A stretch of 64,000 nucleotides of DNA from Geobacter sp. (lineage in GTDB: Bacteria > Desulfobacterota > Desulfuromonadia > Geobacterales > Pseudopelobacteraceae), in NCBI GenBank assembly GCA_003574895.1, contig PJFB01000009.1:1-64000 (forward strand). Direction: 5' to 3'. This document shows, in pieces, positions 9,264 to 17,204 of the stretch. Made by a program: the position numbers and the translations under genes. The stretch's first letter is position 1; each line of letters begins with the position of its first letter. The notes below the pieces were generated by a model. That model saw only the letters and a program-made list of their open reading frames with translations, did no database searches and was not told the DNA's origin.

Positions 9264-10441
9264 GCCGGGCATACAAAGTCACCATCATCCAGGCAACAGT
9301 CAAACAGTACCGGGAATCTTTCTACCTGCAGCTTCGGGAGCTTTTGTCCAGGCATGGGGTCGAGCTTACCGTGATCTACAGTGCCCCCGGGCGTATCGAC
9401 GCCAGCAAAAAGGATGATATTGATCTGCCTTCGGCCATGACAAAGAGAGTCCCCAGGATCTACTTGCTCAATGACCGCATCCTGCTGCAGTTCCTTCCCT
9501 TTGCCGAGGTGATGCGGTCCGACCTGGTCATTATCGATCAGGCAACCGGTTGCCTTCATAATTATCCCCTTCTGCTGTTATCCCGGCTGGGGCTGAAAAA
9601 AGTGGCCTTCTGGGGACATGGCTACAATCGGCAGGGAAATCCGGCAACCCTTTCGGAACGCTGCAAAAGGCACCTCATCAATTGGAGCAGTTCCTGGTTT
9701 GCCTACACTGCCGGAACCGCCGGCTACCTCGCGGCCGCCGGGGTGTCTCTCCATAGGATCACCTCGGTTGACAATGCTGTTGATACCAATGGCTTCCGGA
9801 GCCTTCTGGAATCCGTAACAGATGGTGAAATCAGCGGAAAACGCCGACAATTCGGGGTGACCGCCGACGATTGTGTTGCGCTGTACTGCGGGTCGCTCTA
9901 TGGGGAAAAAAGGATTCCTTATCTCCTGCATGCGGCAAAGCTCATCTGGGAGATGGAGCCGCGCTTTCGTCTTCTGGTTGTGGGAGCCGGGCCTGAAGCC
10001 GAGATCGTCCGGCAGGCAGGTGCCGGGAGTTCTCACGTGCTCTATGGCGGGCCGCTTTTCGGGCGAGACAAGGCAATCTGTTTCAGGATGGCGGACCTGT
10101 TCCTCAACCCCGGCCTGGTCGGGCTCGGCATCCTTGACAGTTTTTGCGCCGGTCTGCCGTTCGTGACCACAGCGGAAGCATTGCACAGCCCGGAAATAGA
10201 TTATCTGGCCGATGGCGTCAATGGTCTCATGGTTTCGGGAGACGAGGCAGTCTTTGCCGGAGCCGTTGTGGATCTGTTGCTCAATCCCGGCCGTATGACC
10301 GCGATGCGCCGGGCCGCCGAGCAGACCGCTACCAGATATACGATCGAAAACATGGTCGCGAAAATGGGCAAGGGGATTCTGGACAGTCTGGGAGTCGCGA
10401 TTGTGCCGGACAGTGGGGTCAATGGCCCGCCATCACCATGA
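9260..10441 (+). CDS. GT4-like glycosyltransferase
   Basis: GT-B type transferase of 393 residues. The first half has VTIIQATVKQYRESFYLQL and the FWGHGYNRQGN segment. The second half has LYCGSLYGEKRIPYLLHAA and LLVVGAGPEAE, typical of the donor domain. The donor acidic motif is weak (NPGLVGLGILDSFCAGLPF). The ATG at 9260 overlaps the previous stop, although the frame is open further upstream. The DNA here is clearly GC-richer than the first six genes of the operon. Confidence 0.8.
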   Translation: MSRAYKVTIIQATVKQYRESFYLQLRELLSRHGVELTVIYSAPGRIDASKKDDIDLPSAMTKRVPRIYLLNDRILLQFLPFAEVMRSDLVIIDQATGCLHNYPLLLLSRLGLKKVAFWGHGYNRQGNPATLSERCKRHLINWSSSWFAYTAGTAGYLAAAGVSLHRITSVDNAVDTNGFRSLLESVTDGEISGKRRQFGVTADDCVALYCGSLYGEKRIPYLLHAAKLIWEMEPRFRLLVVGAGPEAEIVRQAGAGSSHVLYGGPLFGRDKAICFRMADLFLNPGLVGLGILDSFCAGLPFVTTAEALHSPEIDYLADGVNGLMVSGDEAVFAGAVVDLLLNPGRMTAMRRAAEQTATRYTIENMVAKMGKGILDSLGVAIVPDSGVNGPPSP

Positions 10442-11646
10442 AAATCTTCTTTGTCCATAACTATTACGGTTCTTCGGCCCCATCGGGCGAAAACATGGTA
10501 TTCGAGGCGGAAATGGCCTTGCTGCGGCGCCGTGGGCACGAGGTGCGCGAGTTTGTCCGTTCCAGTGACGGGATACGTTCCAGGGGGGCATTTGGTACGA
10601 TACAGGGGGCCATCGCCACGCCCTGGAACCCCTGGGCCGCGGCGGCTGTCCGACAGGAGGTGAATTGGTTCAAGCCGGATGTGGTGCATGTTCACAACAC
10701 CTTTCCCATGATTTCCCCGGCTGTCTTCCACAGCATCGGTCATCGTGCGGCCCGGGTATTGACCCTGCACAACTATCGCCTGTTCTGTCCAGCGGCAATA
10801 CCCATGCGCCACGGCAGGGTCTGCACCGAATGTCTGGACAGTAAATCCGCATGGCCTTCACTCAGGCATGGCTGTTATCGGGGCAGCCGGCTGGCCACGC
10901 TCCCGCTGGCGGCAAGCGTGATGCTGCACCGGCGGATCGGCACCTGGACCGGTCAGGTGGATGCCTTCATAGCGCTGACCGGGTTCCAGAGAAAAATGCT
11001 GGTTGCAGCCGGACTGCCGGACGGCTTGGTCCATGTCAAACCCAATTTCTACGCAGGGAATCCCGAACCGGCCCCGTGGGCGTTCCGCGGCAATTATGCC
11101 CTGTTTGCCGGGCGGCTGTCGGACGAAAAAGGTGTCGCGGACCTGGTTCGGGCCTGGCTTATATGGGGTGAAGCCGCGCCCGAGTTGCGGATCCTTGGCG
11201 ATGGCCCGTTGCGTGACACGCTCCAAAGCATGGCAGCACAGGCTCCTGGGGTACAGATCCGTTTTCTCGGACAGCTTGCCTCAACCGATGCCGAGCAACA
11301 GATTGCCGGGGCGCGTCTGCTGGTTGTCCCCTCGGTCTGCTTCGAAGGGTTTCCCATGGTCATTCGGGAGGCATTTGCCCATGGCACGCCGGTGGCGGTG
11401 TCCAATATCGGACCACTGCCGTCCATTGTCCGTGACGGTAGCAGCGGTGTGATTTTCCAGCCCCACGACTCCGAGTCCCTTTGCCGGGAGGTGCGCGCGG
11501 CCTGGTCCGCACCGGAGGCGCTGGAACAGCTGGGCAATGCCGGGCTGGCCGAGTTTACGACCCTCTACAACGAGGATACTAATTACGAAAAATTGATGAA
11601 TATCTATACCGCTGCTTTGGTAAAACGGTCTGGGAGAACGACATGA
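10438..11646 (+). CDS. GT4 family glycosyltransferase
   Basis: GT-B transferase of 402 residues beginning MKIFFVHNYYGSSAPSGEN, a start common in EPS-locus GT4 enzymes. DVVHVHNTFPMISPAV follows near residue 82 and the donor-site motif VPSVCFEGFPMVIREAFA near residue 298. A cysteine-bearing insert around residues 120-145 (FCPAAIPMRHGRVC...C...C) is also found in other enzymes of this type. ATGA overlaps join it to both neighbours. It is probably one of the last sugar transferases of the unit; specificity unknown. Confidence 0.87.
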   Translation: MKIFFVHNYYGSSAPSGENMVFEAEMALLRRRGHEVREFVRSSDGIRSRGAFGTIQGAIATPWNPWAAAAVRQEVNWFKPDVVHVHNTFPMISPAVFHSIGHRAARVLTLHNYRLFCPAAIPMRHGRVCTECLDSKSAWPSLRHGCYRGSRLATLPLAASVMLHRRIGTWTGQVDAFIALTGFQRKMLVAAGLPDGLVHVKPNFYAGNPEPAPWAFRGNYALFAGRLSDEKGVADLVRAWLIWGEAAPELRILGDGPLRDTLQSMAAQAPGVQIRFLGQLASTDAEQQIAGARLLVVPSVCFEGFPMVIREAFAHGTPVAVSNIGPLPSIVRDGSSGVIFQPHDSESLCREVRAAWSAPEALEQLGNAGLAEFTTLYNEDTNYEKLMNIYTAALVKRSGRTT

Positions 11647-13826
11647 CCAGGATAAATCATAGATTTCTGGTAACTGTTACCATCTCATTACTATTGTTTT
11701 ATGGCGTTTTGGTGTGTCTGGGAGCCGGCATGGTCCCGGATAAGGGCGAGATGGTTTTCTATGTCTCGCCTCGGGGAAATGATCTATGGTCCGGTTCCCT
11801 TCCGGATGCAAACTCCAAGGGTGACGACGGGCCGTTTGCGACGTTGCGGCGGGCCAGGGACGTCGTAAGAGAGCTGAGACATAGAGGGATAAATAGCCAA
11901 TTTACGGTGTTGGTTCGCGGCGGCACGTACCGGTTGAGTGAGACTTTGACCCTCGGCCCGGAGGATTCAGGCACGAAATTTAGTCCCTTGATAATACGCG
12001 CTTATGGCAAGGAGCGTCCGGTATTGAGCGGCGCCAGGCCAGTTACCGGGTTTGCTACACATAACGGCAGGATATACAAAGCTGATTTAAAGGGTTCAGC
12101 CCTTGAATCCTTTAGTTTCAGGCAGCTTTTTGCGTCAGGTAAAAGGCAGATACTTGCCCGCTTTCCTGATTTTGACCCACGCGATCCCATTGGAGGAGGC
12201 TTCCTGTATGTCGAAGATTCAGTCGATGGCGGGAGCAAGAATAAATTTAAATATCGCGCTGGGGCCTTGCGTGAATGGTCAAACACGGAGAATTCGGAAA
12301 TCGTAATTTATCCGGGGCCCAATTACTGGAACAACACGATACCCGTTGCCGTAATAGACAATAAACATCAGGTTGTCGAACTGGCAGGAAAGGCGTCTTA
12401 CCCGATCGTCGTCGGCAACAGGTATTTCTTTCAGAATGTCCTGGCAGAACTTGATTCCCCTGGTGAATGGTATTTCGACCAGCAAGCAAAGAGCCTGTAT
12501 TTCTGGCCTGAAAACGAAAATGAACTGGACAGCGTCGCCGTGCCAGTCCTCAAATCCATTGTGGAAATAAAGGGAAAGACATGTTTCGGCAAGTACAGGG
12601 CCAGCGCATCGCACATCAGGATTGAAGGCCTTACCCTGGATGGCTGCGCCGGAACGGCTGCCATTGTTAAGGATGCCGTGGATATTACCCTGGCAGCCAA
12701 CACGATCCGTAATGCCGGTGAAGCCGGCATCGTGATCGACAATGGCCTGACAGATGCCGCAATCGGCAACGATATTTACGAGGTCGGAGGCGGGGGGATC
12801 ATCATGTCGGGCGGCAACCGCACAACCCTGGCCACGGGCGCCAACCGGGCGGAAAACAATTACATCCACCATATCGGGGTCTTCAGCAAGACCAGCTGCG
12901 GCATAGACTGCCGGGGTGTGGGCAATATCGTGGCCCACAACCTGATCCATTCAACACCACGCATCGGCATCCAGTTTGACGGCAATGACCATGTTATCGA
13001 ATACAACCACATCCATGATGTGAACCAGGAGACCCAGGACAGCGGCGTCATATACGGCTGTGCCAGGGATTGGACGAAGCGGGGCACGGTCATCCGTTTC
13101 AATTACATCCATGACAGCGGGGGGTATGGCCGGAAAAATGCGAAAGATCCGTGGCAAAGGCCCTTTTATACCTGGGGCATCTATCTCGATGACTGGACAA
13201 GCGGCACGGAGGTCTACGGGAATATCGTCGCCAGGACCACACGGGGCGGAGTTCTCATTCATGGCGGCAGGGACAATATCATCGAAAACAATATTATTTT
13301 AGACGGTGGCAGCGGGCAGATGATCTATTCCTCCCTGCCGCCAACTGAGAAGGAACTTCCAGGAATGTTCACCAAAATTCGAGAAATGGGGTATACGAAG
13401 TATCCCCTCCTGGCGGCTATTAAGGGCGCGGAGCAGGGAACGGAGATGTCGGGCAACAGGTTCCTGCACAATGTCGTTTATTACACTAATAGCCACTCTT
13501 CGCTGTACGACATTTACGGGGCCCTGGACCTGACGACCACGCTATCCGATTACAACACACTCTATGCCGCCGGGGCCACTGTGCTCATCCCCTCGACAAA
13601 GGTGCCGCCTGTAGAACAGTGGTTATCATGGCAGGACAAGGGAATGGATCGGAACAGCTTGGTGGCCGATCCCCTGTTTGTTGATGCCAAGCATGCCGAT
13701 TTCACCCTTGCTGCCGACTCACCTGCCTTGAGGCTGGGCTTCAGGCAAATCCCCTTTGCTGAAATCGGCCTGTACAAGGATCCGCTCCGGGCAAGCTGGC
13801 CCATCAAGGAAACGAACCGGCATTAG
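11643..13826 (+). CDS. Secreted right-handed parallel beta-helix protein
   Basis: Secreted protein of 727 residues with a hydrophobic N-terminal signal segment (residues about 8-28). The YVSPRGNDLWSG start near residue 39 is typical of beta-helix carbohydrate-active proteins. The middle and C-terminal parts are rich in PbH1-like turns (NYIHHIG, NLIHSTPRIGIQFDGN, NHIHDVN, NIILDGGSGQ). Such folds occur in polysaccharide lyases, epimerases and sugar hydrolases, so a role in cutting or modifying the EPS in the periplasm is plausible, but no catalytic set can be assigned. It is the last gene of the operon, overlapping the previous gene and followed by a strong terminator. Confidence 0.8.
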   Translation: MTRINHRFLVTVTISLLLFYGVLVCLGAGMVPDKGEMVFYVSPRGNDLWSGSLPDANSKGDDGPFATLRRARDVVRELRHRGINSQFTVLVRGGTYRLSETLTLGPEDSGTKFSPLIIRAYGKERPVLSGARPVTGFATHNGRIYKADLKGSALESFSFRQLFASGKRQILARFPDFDPRDPIGGGFLYVEDSVDGGSKNKFKYRAGALREWSNTENSEIVIYPGPNYWNNTIPVAVIDNKHQVVELAGKASYPIVVGNRYFFQNVLAELDSPGEWYFDQQAKSLYFWPENENELDSVAVPVLKSIVEIKGKTCFGKYRASASHIRIEGLTLDGCAGTAAIVKDAVDITLAANTIRNAGEAGIVIDNGLTDAAIGNDIYEVGGGGIIMSGGNRTTLATGANRAENNYIHHIGVFSKTSCGIDCRGVGNIVAHNLIHSTPRIGIQFDGNDHVIEYNHIHDVNQETQDSGVIYGCARDWTKRGTVIRFNYIHDSGGYGRKNAKDPWQRPFYTWGIYLDDWTSGTEVYGNIVARTTRGGVLIHGGRDNIIENNIILDGGSGQMIYSSLPPTEKELPGMFTKIREMGYTKYPLLAAIKGAEQGTEMSGNRFLHNVVYYTNSHSSLYDIYGALDLTTTLSDYNTLYAAGATVLIPSTKVPPVEQWLSWQDKGMDRNSLVADPLFVDAKHADFTLAADSPALRLGFRQIPFAEIGLYKDPLRASWPIKETNRH

Positions 13827-13976
13827 CCAAGACGCGGACAAGCCTGCTGTAACCCAACTGGCTCAAATTGTTCACCTACCTTTAACTTGTCTAATCTTCG
13901 GAATTATGGTTTCCTGTACACGCAATTGGTAAGTTAGGTACTTTGCTGACCTTGTTGAACCGATAAGGCCCCAGGG

Positions 13977-14021
13977 AGCCCGGACTATTGAGTGTTTCTA
14001 CTCACGGTCCGGGCTTTTTTT
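13977..14021 (+). terminator. Intrinsic terminator of the EPS assembly operon
   Basis: A long hairpin with outer arms AGCCCGGAC (13977-13985) and GTCCGGGCT (14007-14015), inner arms GAGTG/CTCAC and a TTTCTA loop is followed by seven T residues. It separates the glycosyltransferase operon from the exosortase operon, which therefore needs its own promoter between about 14.02 and 14.09 kb. Confidence 0.9.
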
Positions 14022-14092
14022 GTCCGCAGTCATGTAGCAGCCAGAAAAGATAAGTTGATTTGAAACAATATATTTCCATGGGAAGCGAATCA

Positions 14093-14965
14093 ATGGACTC
14101 ACTGCATGATGTCACGAACATATTCGGTTACCAGGTGAGTTGTCGCGGGATTCATGGTGATGTGGCGCAGGCACGCGTATTCATGTCCGCTGGCAGGAAT
14201 GGCTGCTACATGGCTTGTGCGAACCCCCACTCTCTGGTTGTTGCCTCCCAAGATGATCATTTCTGCTCATCACTTAAAGAGGCCAATCTGTTGCTACCCG
14301 ATGGCACCGGCATCATTGTTGCGGCCCGTACATTGAATCTACCCATTTCAGAGCGGGTCGCAGGATTCGAGTTTTTTCAGGGGTTGTCCGAGTCCCTTGC
14401 CAAGGATGGTGGGGCAAGATACTTTTTTCTTGGCTCTTCCAACCATGTTCTGAATCTCATCACTGAAAGACTTAACAAAGAGTATCCTGAAATTACCGTC
14501 TGCGGGACATACTCCCCACCATTCAAATCCGAATTCAGCGCTGAAGACAATGCCGCCATGGTAGCTGCGATCAATGGGGCCCGGCCCGATGTCCTCTGGG
14601 TCGGCATGACGGCGCCTAAACAGGAAAAATGGATCCGTGAGCAGAGGGGCAAGCTGCAGGTGCCTTTCTGCGGCGCCATCGGGGCTGTTTTTGATTTTTA
14701 TGCCGGCACAAAAGAGCGGTCTTCGGCTGTCTGGCGGCGATTGGGCCTGGAGTGGCTACCCAGGTTTTTCAAGGAGCCTAAGCGGCTTTGGGAGCGAAAT
14801 ATGAAGTCCACACCGATCTTTCTCTGGTGGTTGGCAAGAGAGAAGGCCAGACGAGTAGTGAAAAGCTATTGGCTTGGAAATAAGCTGTGTGAATATTTGT
14901 CAAAAACTGCTGTGCTGGACATGGATAAGGCAAATAGCCGCAAGCTAAACTCAGAGACCAGGTAA
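14093..14965 (+). CDS. WecG/TagA/CpsF family glycosyltransferase
   Basis: GT26-type transferase that normally adds the second sugar to an undecaprenyl-diphosphate-linked first sugar at the cytoplasmic face. It has CANPHSLVVASQD, the LPDGTGIIVAAR motif with the catalytic aspartate region, MTAPKQEKWI, and GAVFDFYAGTKERS followed by GLEWLPRFFKEPKRLW, all diagnostic. The ATG at 14093 is chosen because GGGAAG lies 8 bases upstream; TTG at 14060 and ATG at 14078 are in-frame alternatives. The C-terminal tail of about 45 residues extends beyond the conserved domain. It opens the second EPS operon, whose WecA-type gene would supply its acceptor. Confidence 0.88.
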   Translation: MDSLHDVTNIFGYQVSCRGIHGDVAQARVFMSAGRNGCYMACANPHSLVVASQDDHFCSSLKEANLLLPDGTGIIVAARTLNLPISERVAGFEFFQGLSESLAKDGGARYFFLGSSNHVLNLITERLNKEYPEITVCGTYSPPFKSEFSAEDNAAMVAAINGARPDVLWVGMTAPKQEKWIREQRGKLQVPFCGAIGAVFDFYAGTKERSSAVWRRLGLEWLPRFFKEPKRLWERNMKSTPIFLWWLAREKARRVVKSYWLGNKLCEYLSKTAVLDMDKANSRKLNSETR

Positions 14966-15208
14966 GCACAGTGCAAGCAACCTGTTGCGATTAAAGGCCG
15001 GTGCATCGGAATCTGGCCACTCTCACCCCGCACCCTCCGTAATCATGTTCCACAAAATTCAATAAATATTAATATGCCTGCCCCATGATTGTCACATTCG
15101 TCCTGTAGAGTTGCCGAGTTGGGGTTGATTTATCCCGCATTCATCTTATTTGTGGCATTCAGGTGGAGTTCCCATATGGCCCCGGTTGCAGCAGGACGAG
15201 GAGTATAT

Positions 15209-16780
15209 ATGCGCAAGGTGGTTTCTTTGCCGCTGCTGGTGGGATGTCTGCTCTTCCTGGTGCCGGCGTTGGCCATGTATCACGGTACAACGACCTATCT
15301 AATGCGAGTATGGAGTACTGATGACTTTACCTACAGTTATTTCATTCCTTTGGTGGTTGCCTATCTGATCTGGGAAAAACGAATTGAACTGGCATGTGAA
15401 CCTGCATACCGCACCTGGGCCGGGCTGTTGCCCGCATTGTTGGGAATAGTTCTCTACTGGATGGGCGAACTTGGCGGAGAGTTCACGATCATGTTCATCT
15501 CTCTCTGGTTGCTATGTGTTGGATCGCTCTGGTCAATCCTGGGGTGGCGCAAGTTGAGGGTGATTGCCTTTCCAGTAATACTGGTCCTGGCCATGGTCCC
15601 TCCCCCCAATATCCTTTACAGCAGCTTGACGTTACGGCTCAAACTCATTTCATCGCAAATTGGGGTGCAAATACTCCAGTGGTGGGGTCTGTCCGCCTAT
15701 CGCGAGGGCAATGTCATCGATCTGGGCTTTACCAGGCTGCAGGTGGTGGATGCCTGCAGTGGCTTGCGCTACTTTTTCCCGCTGATTGTCCTTGCGATTC
15801 TGTTGGCCTATTTTTTCAAGGGACCCTTGTGGAAAAAACTCCTCATCGTGGCGTCGGCAATACCCGTATCCATTGTGACGAACAGCATGCGCATCGCCTC
15901 GGTAGGCATTCTTTACCAGTTCATGGGGCCAGCGGCGGCAGAAGGTTTTTTTCACGATTTTTCCGGCTGGTTCATTTTCATGATCAGCTTGGGAATTATA
16001 TTGCTGGAGATGGCTGTGCTCAAACGGATTGTTCCCGATCGGAGCGGCATTTCACAAACAGATGGCCCAGTTAGTGACATACCCGCAGCCGCCTGCTCCG
16101 GACAAGGCCAGCCAACCGGTTTGTTGCGCTTCGTCTGGCCGCAATTCCTCATCATACTGCTTCTGATGGGCGCAACCGCAGCAGGTGTACAGGGAGTTTC
16201 TAACAGGGAGCACATTCCACTGAATAAACCGTTCAGCGAGTTTCCCGATACAGTCGGGGGCTGGACTGCCAGGCGAATAACAATGGAACAGGCATATCTT
16301 GATGAATTGAAGCTGAACGATTACCTGCTGGCGGATTTTCGGAACAGCCGCGGCGATGTGATCAATTGCTATGTGGCATTCAATGATTTGCAGTCAAAGG
16401 GCAAGGCCAGCCACTCGCCGTCGTCCTGTCTGCCAGGCAGCGGTTGGGAGTTGAAAGACCCGGACAAGGTATCGGTGACCGATGGGGTGGGGCGCACGAT
16501 CACCATCAACCGGGCCATGATGGTCATGGGTAACGAACGGCGGCTTACCTATTACTGGTTCAACCAGCGTGGACGAATCCTGACCGATCTATATCAGATC
16601 AAACTATACAACCTGGTTGATTCGATCGGTCTCAATCGAACCGATGGTGCTCTGATCCGTCTTATAACGCCGCTTGGAGAGAACGAGCCACCCGCAATGG
16701 CTGATGGTCGTCTCGCAGAATTTATCAAGCAATTCAACCCGATACTCAACCGATTTCTGCCCTCCGGCGGCAAGATGTGA
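15209..16780 (+). CDS. Exosortase with fused C-terminal EpsI domain
   Basis: Membrane cysteine transpeptidase that recognises PEP-CTERM-like tails and links processed proteins to a surface anchor. Residues 1-275 form the multi-spanning exosortase with the expected catalytic residues: Cys183 in DACSGLRYFF, Arg228 in TNSMRIASVG and His249 in FFHDFSGWF. After a linker and one more membrane segment (about 308-325), residues 335-515 match an EpsI-type periplasmic domain (FPDTVGGWTA, CYVAFNDLQSKGKASHSP). Such fusions occur in the XrtD-like branch; this subtype is my inference. ATG 15209 has GAGGAG at 15198-15203; ATG 15176 also has a ribosome site and would add 11 residues. Confidence 0.9.
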   Translation: MRKVVSLPLLVGCLLFLVPALAMYHGTTTYLMRVWSTDDFTYSYFIPLVVAYLIWEKRIELACEPAYRTWAGLLPALLGIVLYWMGELGGEFTIMFISLWLLCVGSLWSILGWRKLRVIAFPVILVLAMVPPPNILYSSLTLRLKLISSQIGVQILQWWGLSAYREGNVIDLGFTRLQVVDACSGLRYFFPLIVLAILLAYFFKGPLWKKLLIVASAIPVSIVTNSMRIASVGILYQFMGPAAAEGFFHDFSGWFIFMISLGIILLEMAVLKRIVPDRSGISQTDGPVSDIPAAACSGQGQPTGLLRFVWPQFLIILLLMGATAAGVQGVSNREHIPLNKPFSEFPDTVGGWTARRITMEQAYLDELKLNDYLLADFRNSRGDVINCYVAFNDLQSKGKASHSPSSCLPGSGWELKDPDKVSVTDGVGRTITINRAMMVMGNERRLTYYWFNQRGRILTDLYQIKLYNLVDSIGLNRTDGALIRLITPLGENEPPAMADGRLAEFIKQFNPILNRFLPSGGKM

Positions 16781-16829
16781 TTTTTCAAGTCGGCCAGTAA
16801 AATTCACCCCAAAACGAAAGGAAGAAATT

Positions 16830-17186
16830 ATGTCCAAGCAAGATCCGGCGATTAGCTTCAAGTACATTTTCAAGTATGACTACAACCCGGTCTACATCAA
16901 CGGTGCCCACGGAGGCCTCTCGCCCCGGGGGGAAATTGTTGCCAACTTTTATCTGGAGCGCCCACCGCTGCCCAATGAAATTACCCATTCTATCAATCCA
17001 GATGGTTCCATCGGCGCCGATGCAGTTGCGGTAGATCCGGAAAATCTCAACAATATCATCGTGCGCTATGTGTCCAACGGTGTGGTTCTCAGCCACCAGA
17101 ACGCCAAGGCCCTGCATGTCTGGCTGGGCGACAAGATCGAGGAACTGGAAAGACTGATGCAGGCAAGGGAAGTACAATCTGCCTAG
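16830..17186 (+). CDS. Small conserved protein, possibly DUF3467-like
   Basis: Soluble protein of 118 residues without signal peptide or membrane segment. The second half, NGVVLSHQNAKALHVWLGDKI, resembles the 'SPQHAKAL...L..NI' ending of DUF3467 proteins. The first half is unusual (YNPVYINGAHGGLSPRGE, NFYLERPPLPNEI). The ATG at 16830 follows AAGGAAG. It sits between the exosortase and the WecA-type gene, so it probably belongs to the EPS machine, perhaps as a regulator or an adaptor, but no function can be read from sequence. Confidence 0.7.
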   Translation: MSKQDPAISFKYIFKYDYNPVYINGAHGGLSPRGEIVANFYLERPPLPNEITHSINPDGSIGADAVAVDPENLNNIIVRYVSNGVVLSHQNAKALHVWLGDKIEELERLMQAREVQSA

Positions 17187-17204
17187 GTGCGGAAAAAACC
17201 GACC

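Noticed and set aside
10144-10437. Upstream in-frame extension of the GT4 gene starting at 10438
   Set aside because: It overlaps the previous gene over nearly 300 bases; the ATGA start at 10438 gives the expected MKIFFVHNYY beginning.
10201-10812. 203-codon leftward open frame
   Set aside because: Shadow across two overlapping GT4 genes.
12279-12950. 223-codon leftward open frame
   Set aside because: Shadow of the beta-helix gene; no independent evidence.
13850-13960. Sigma-54-type promoter between the two EPS operons (TGGCTCAAATTGTT and a later TTGC)
   Set aside because: The GG and GC elements are not at the required spacing.
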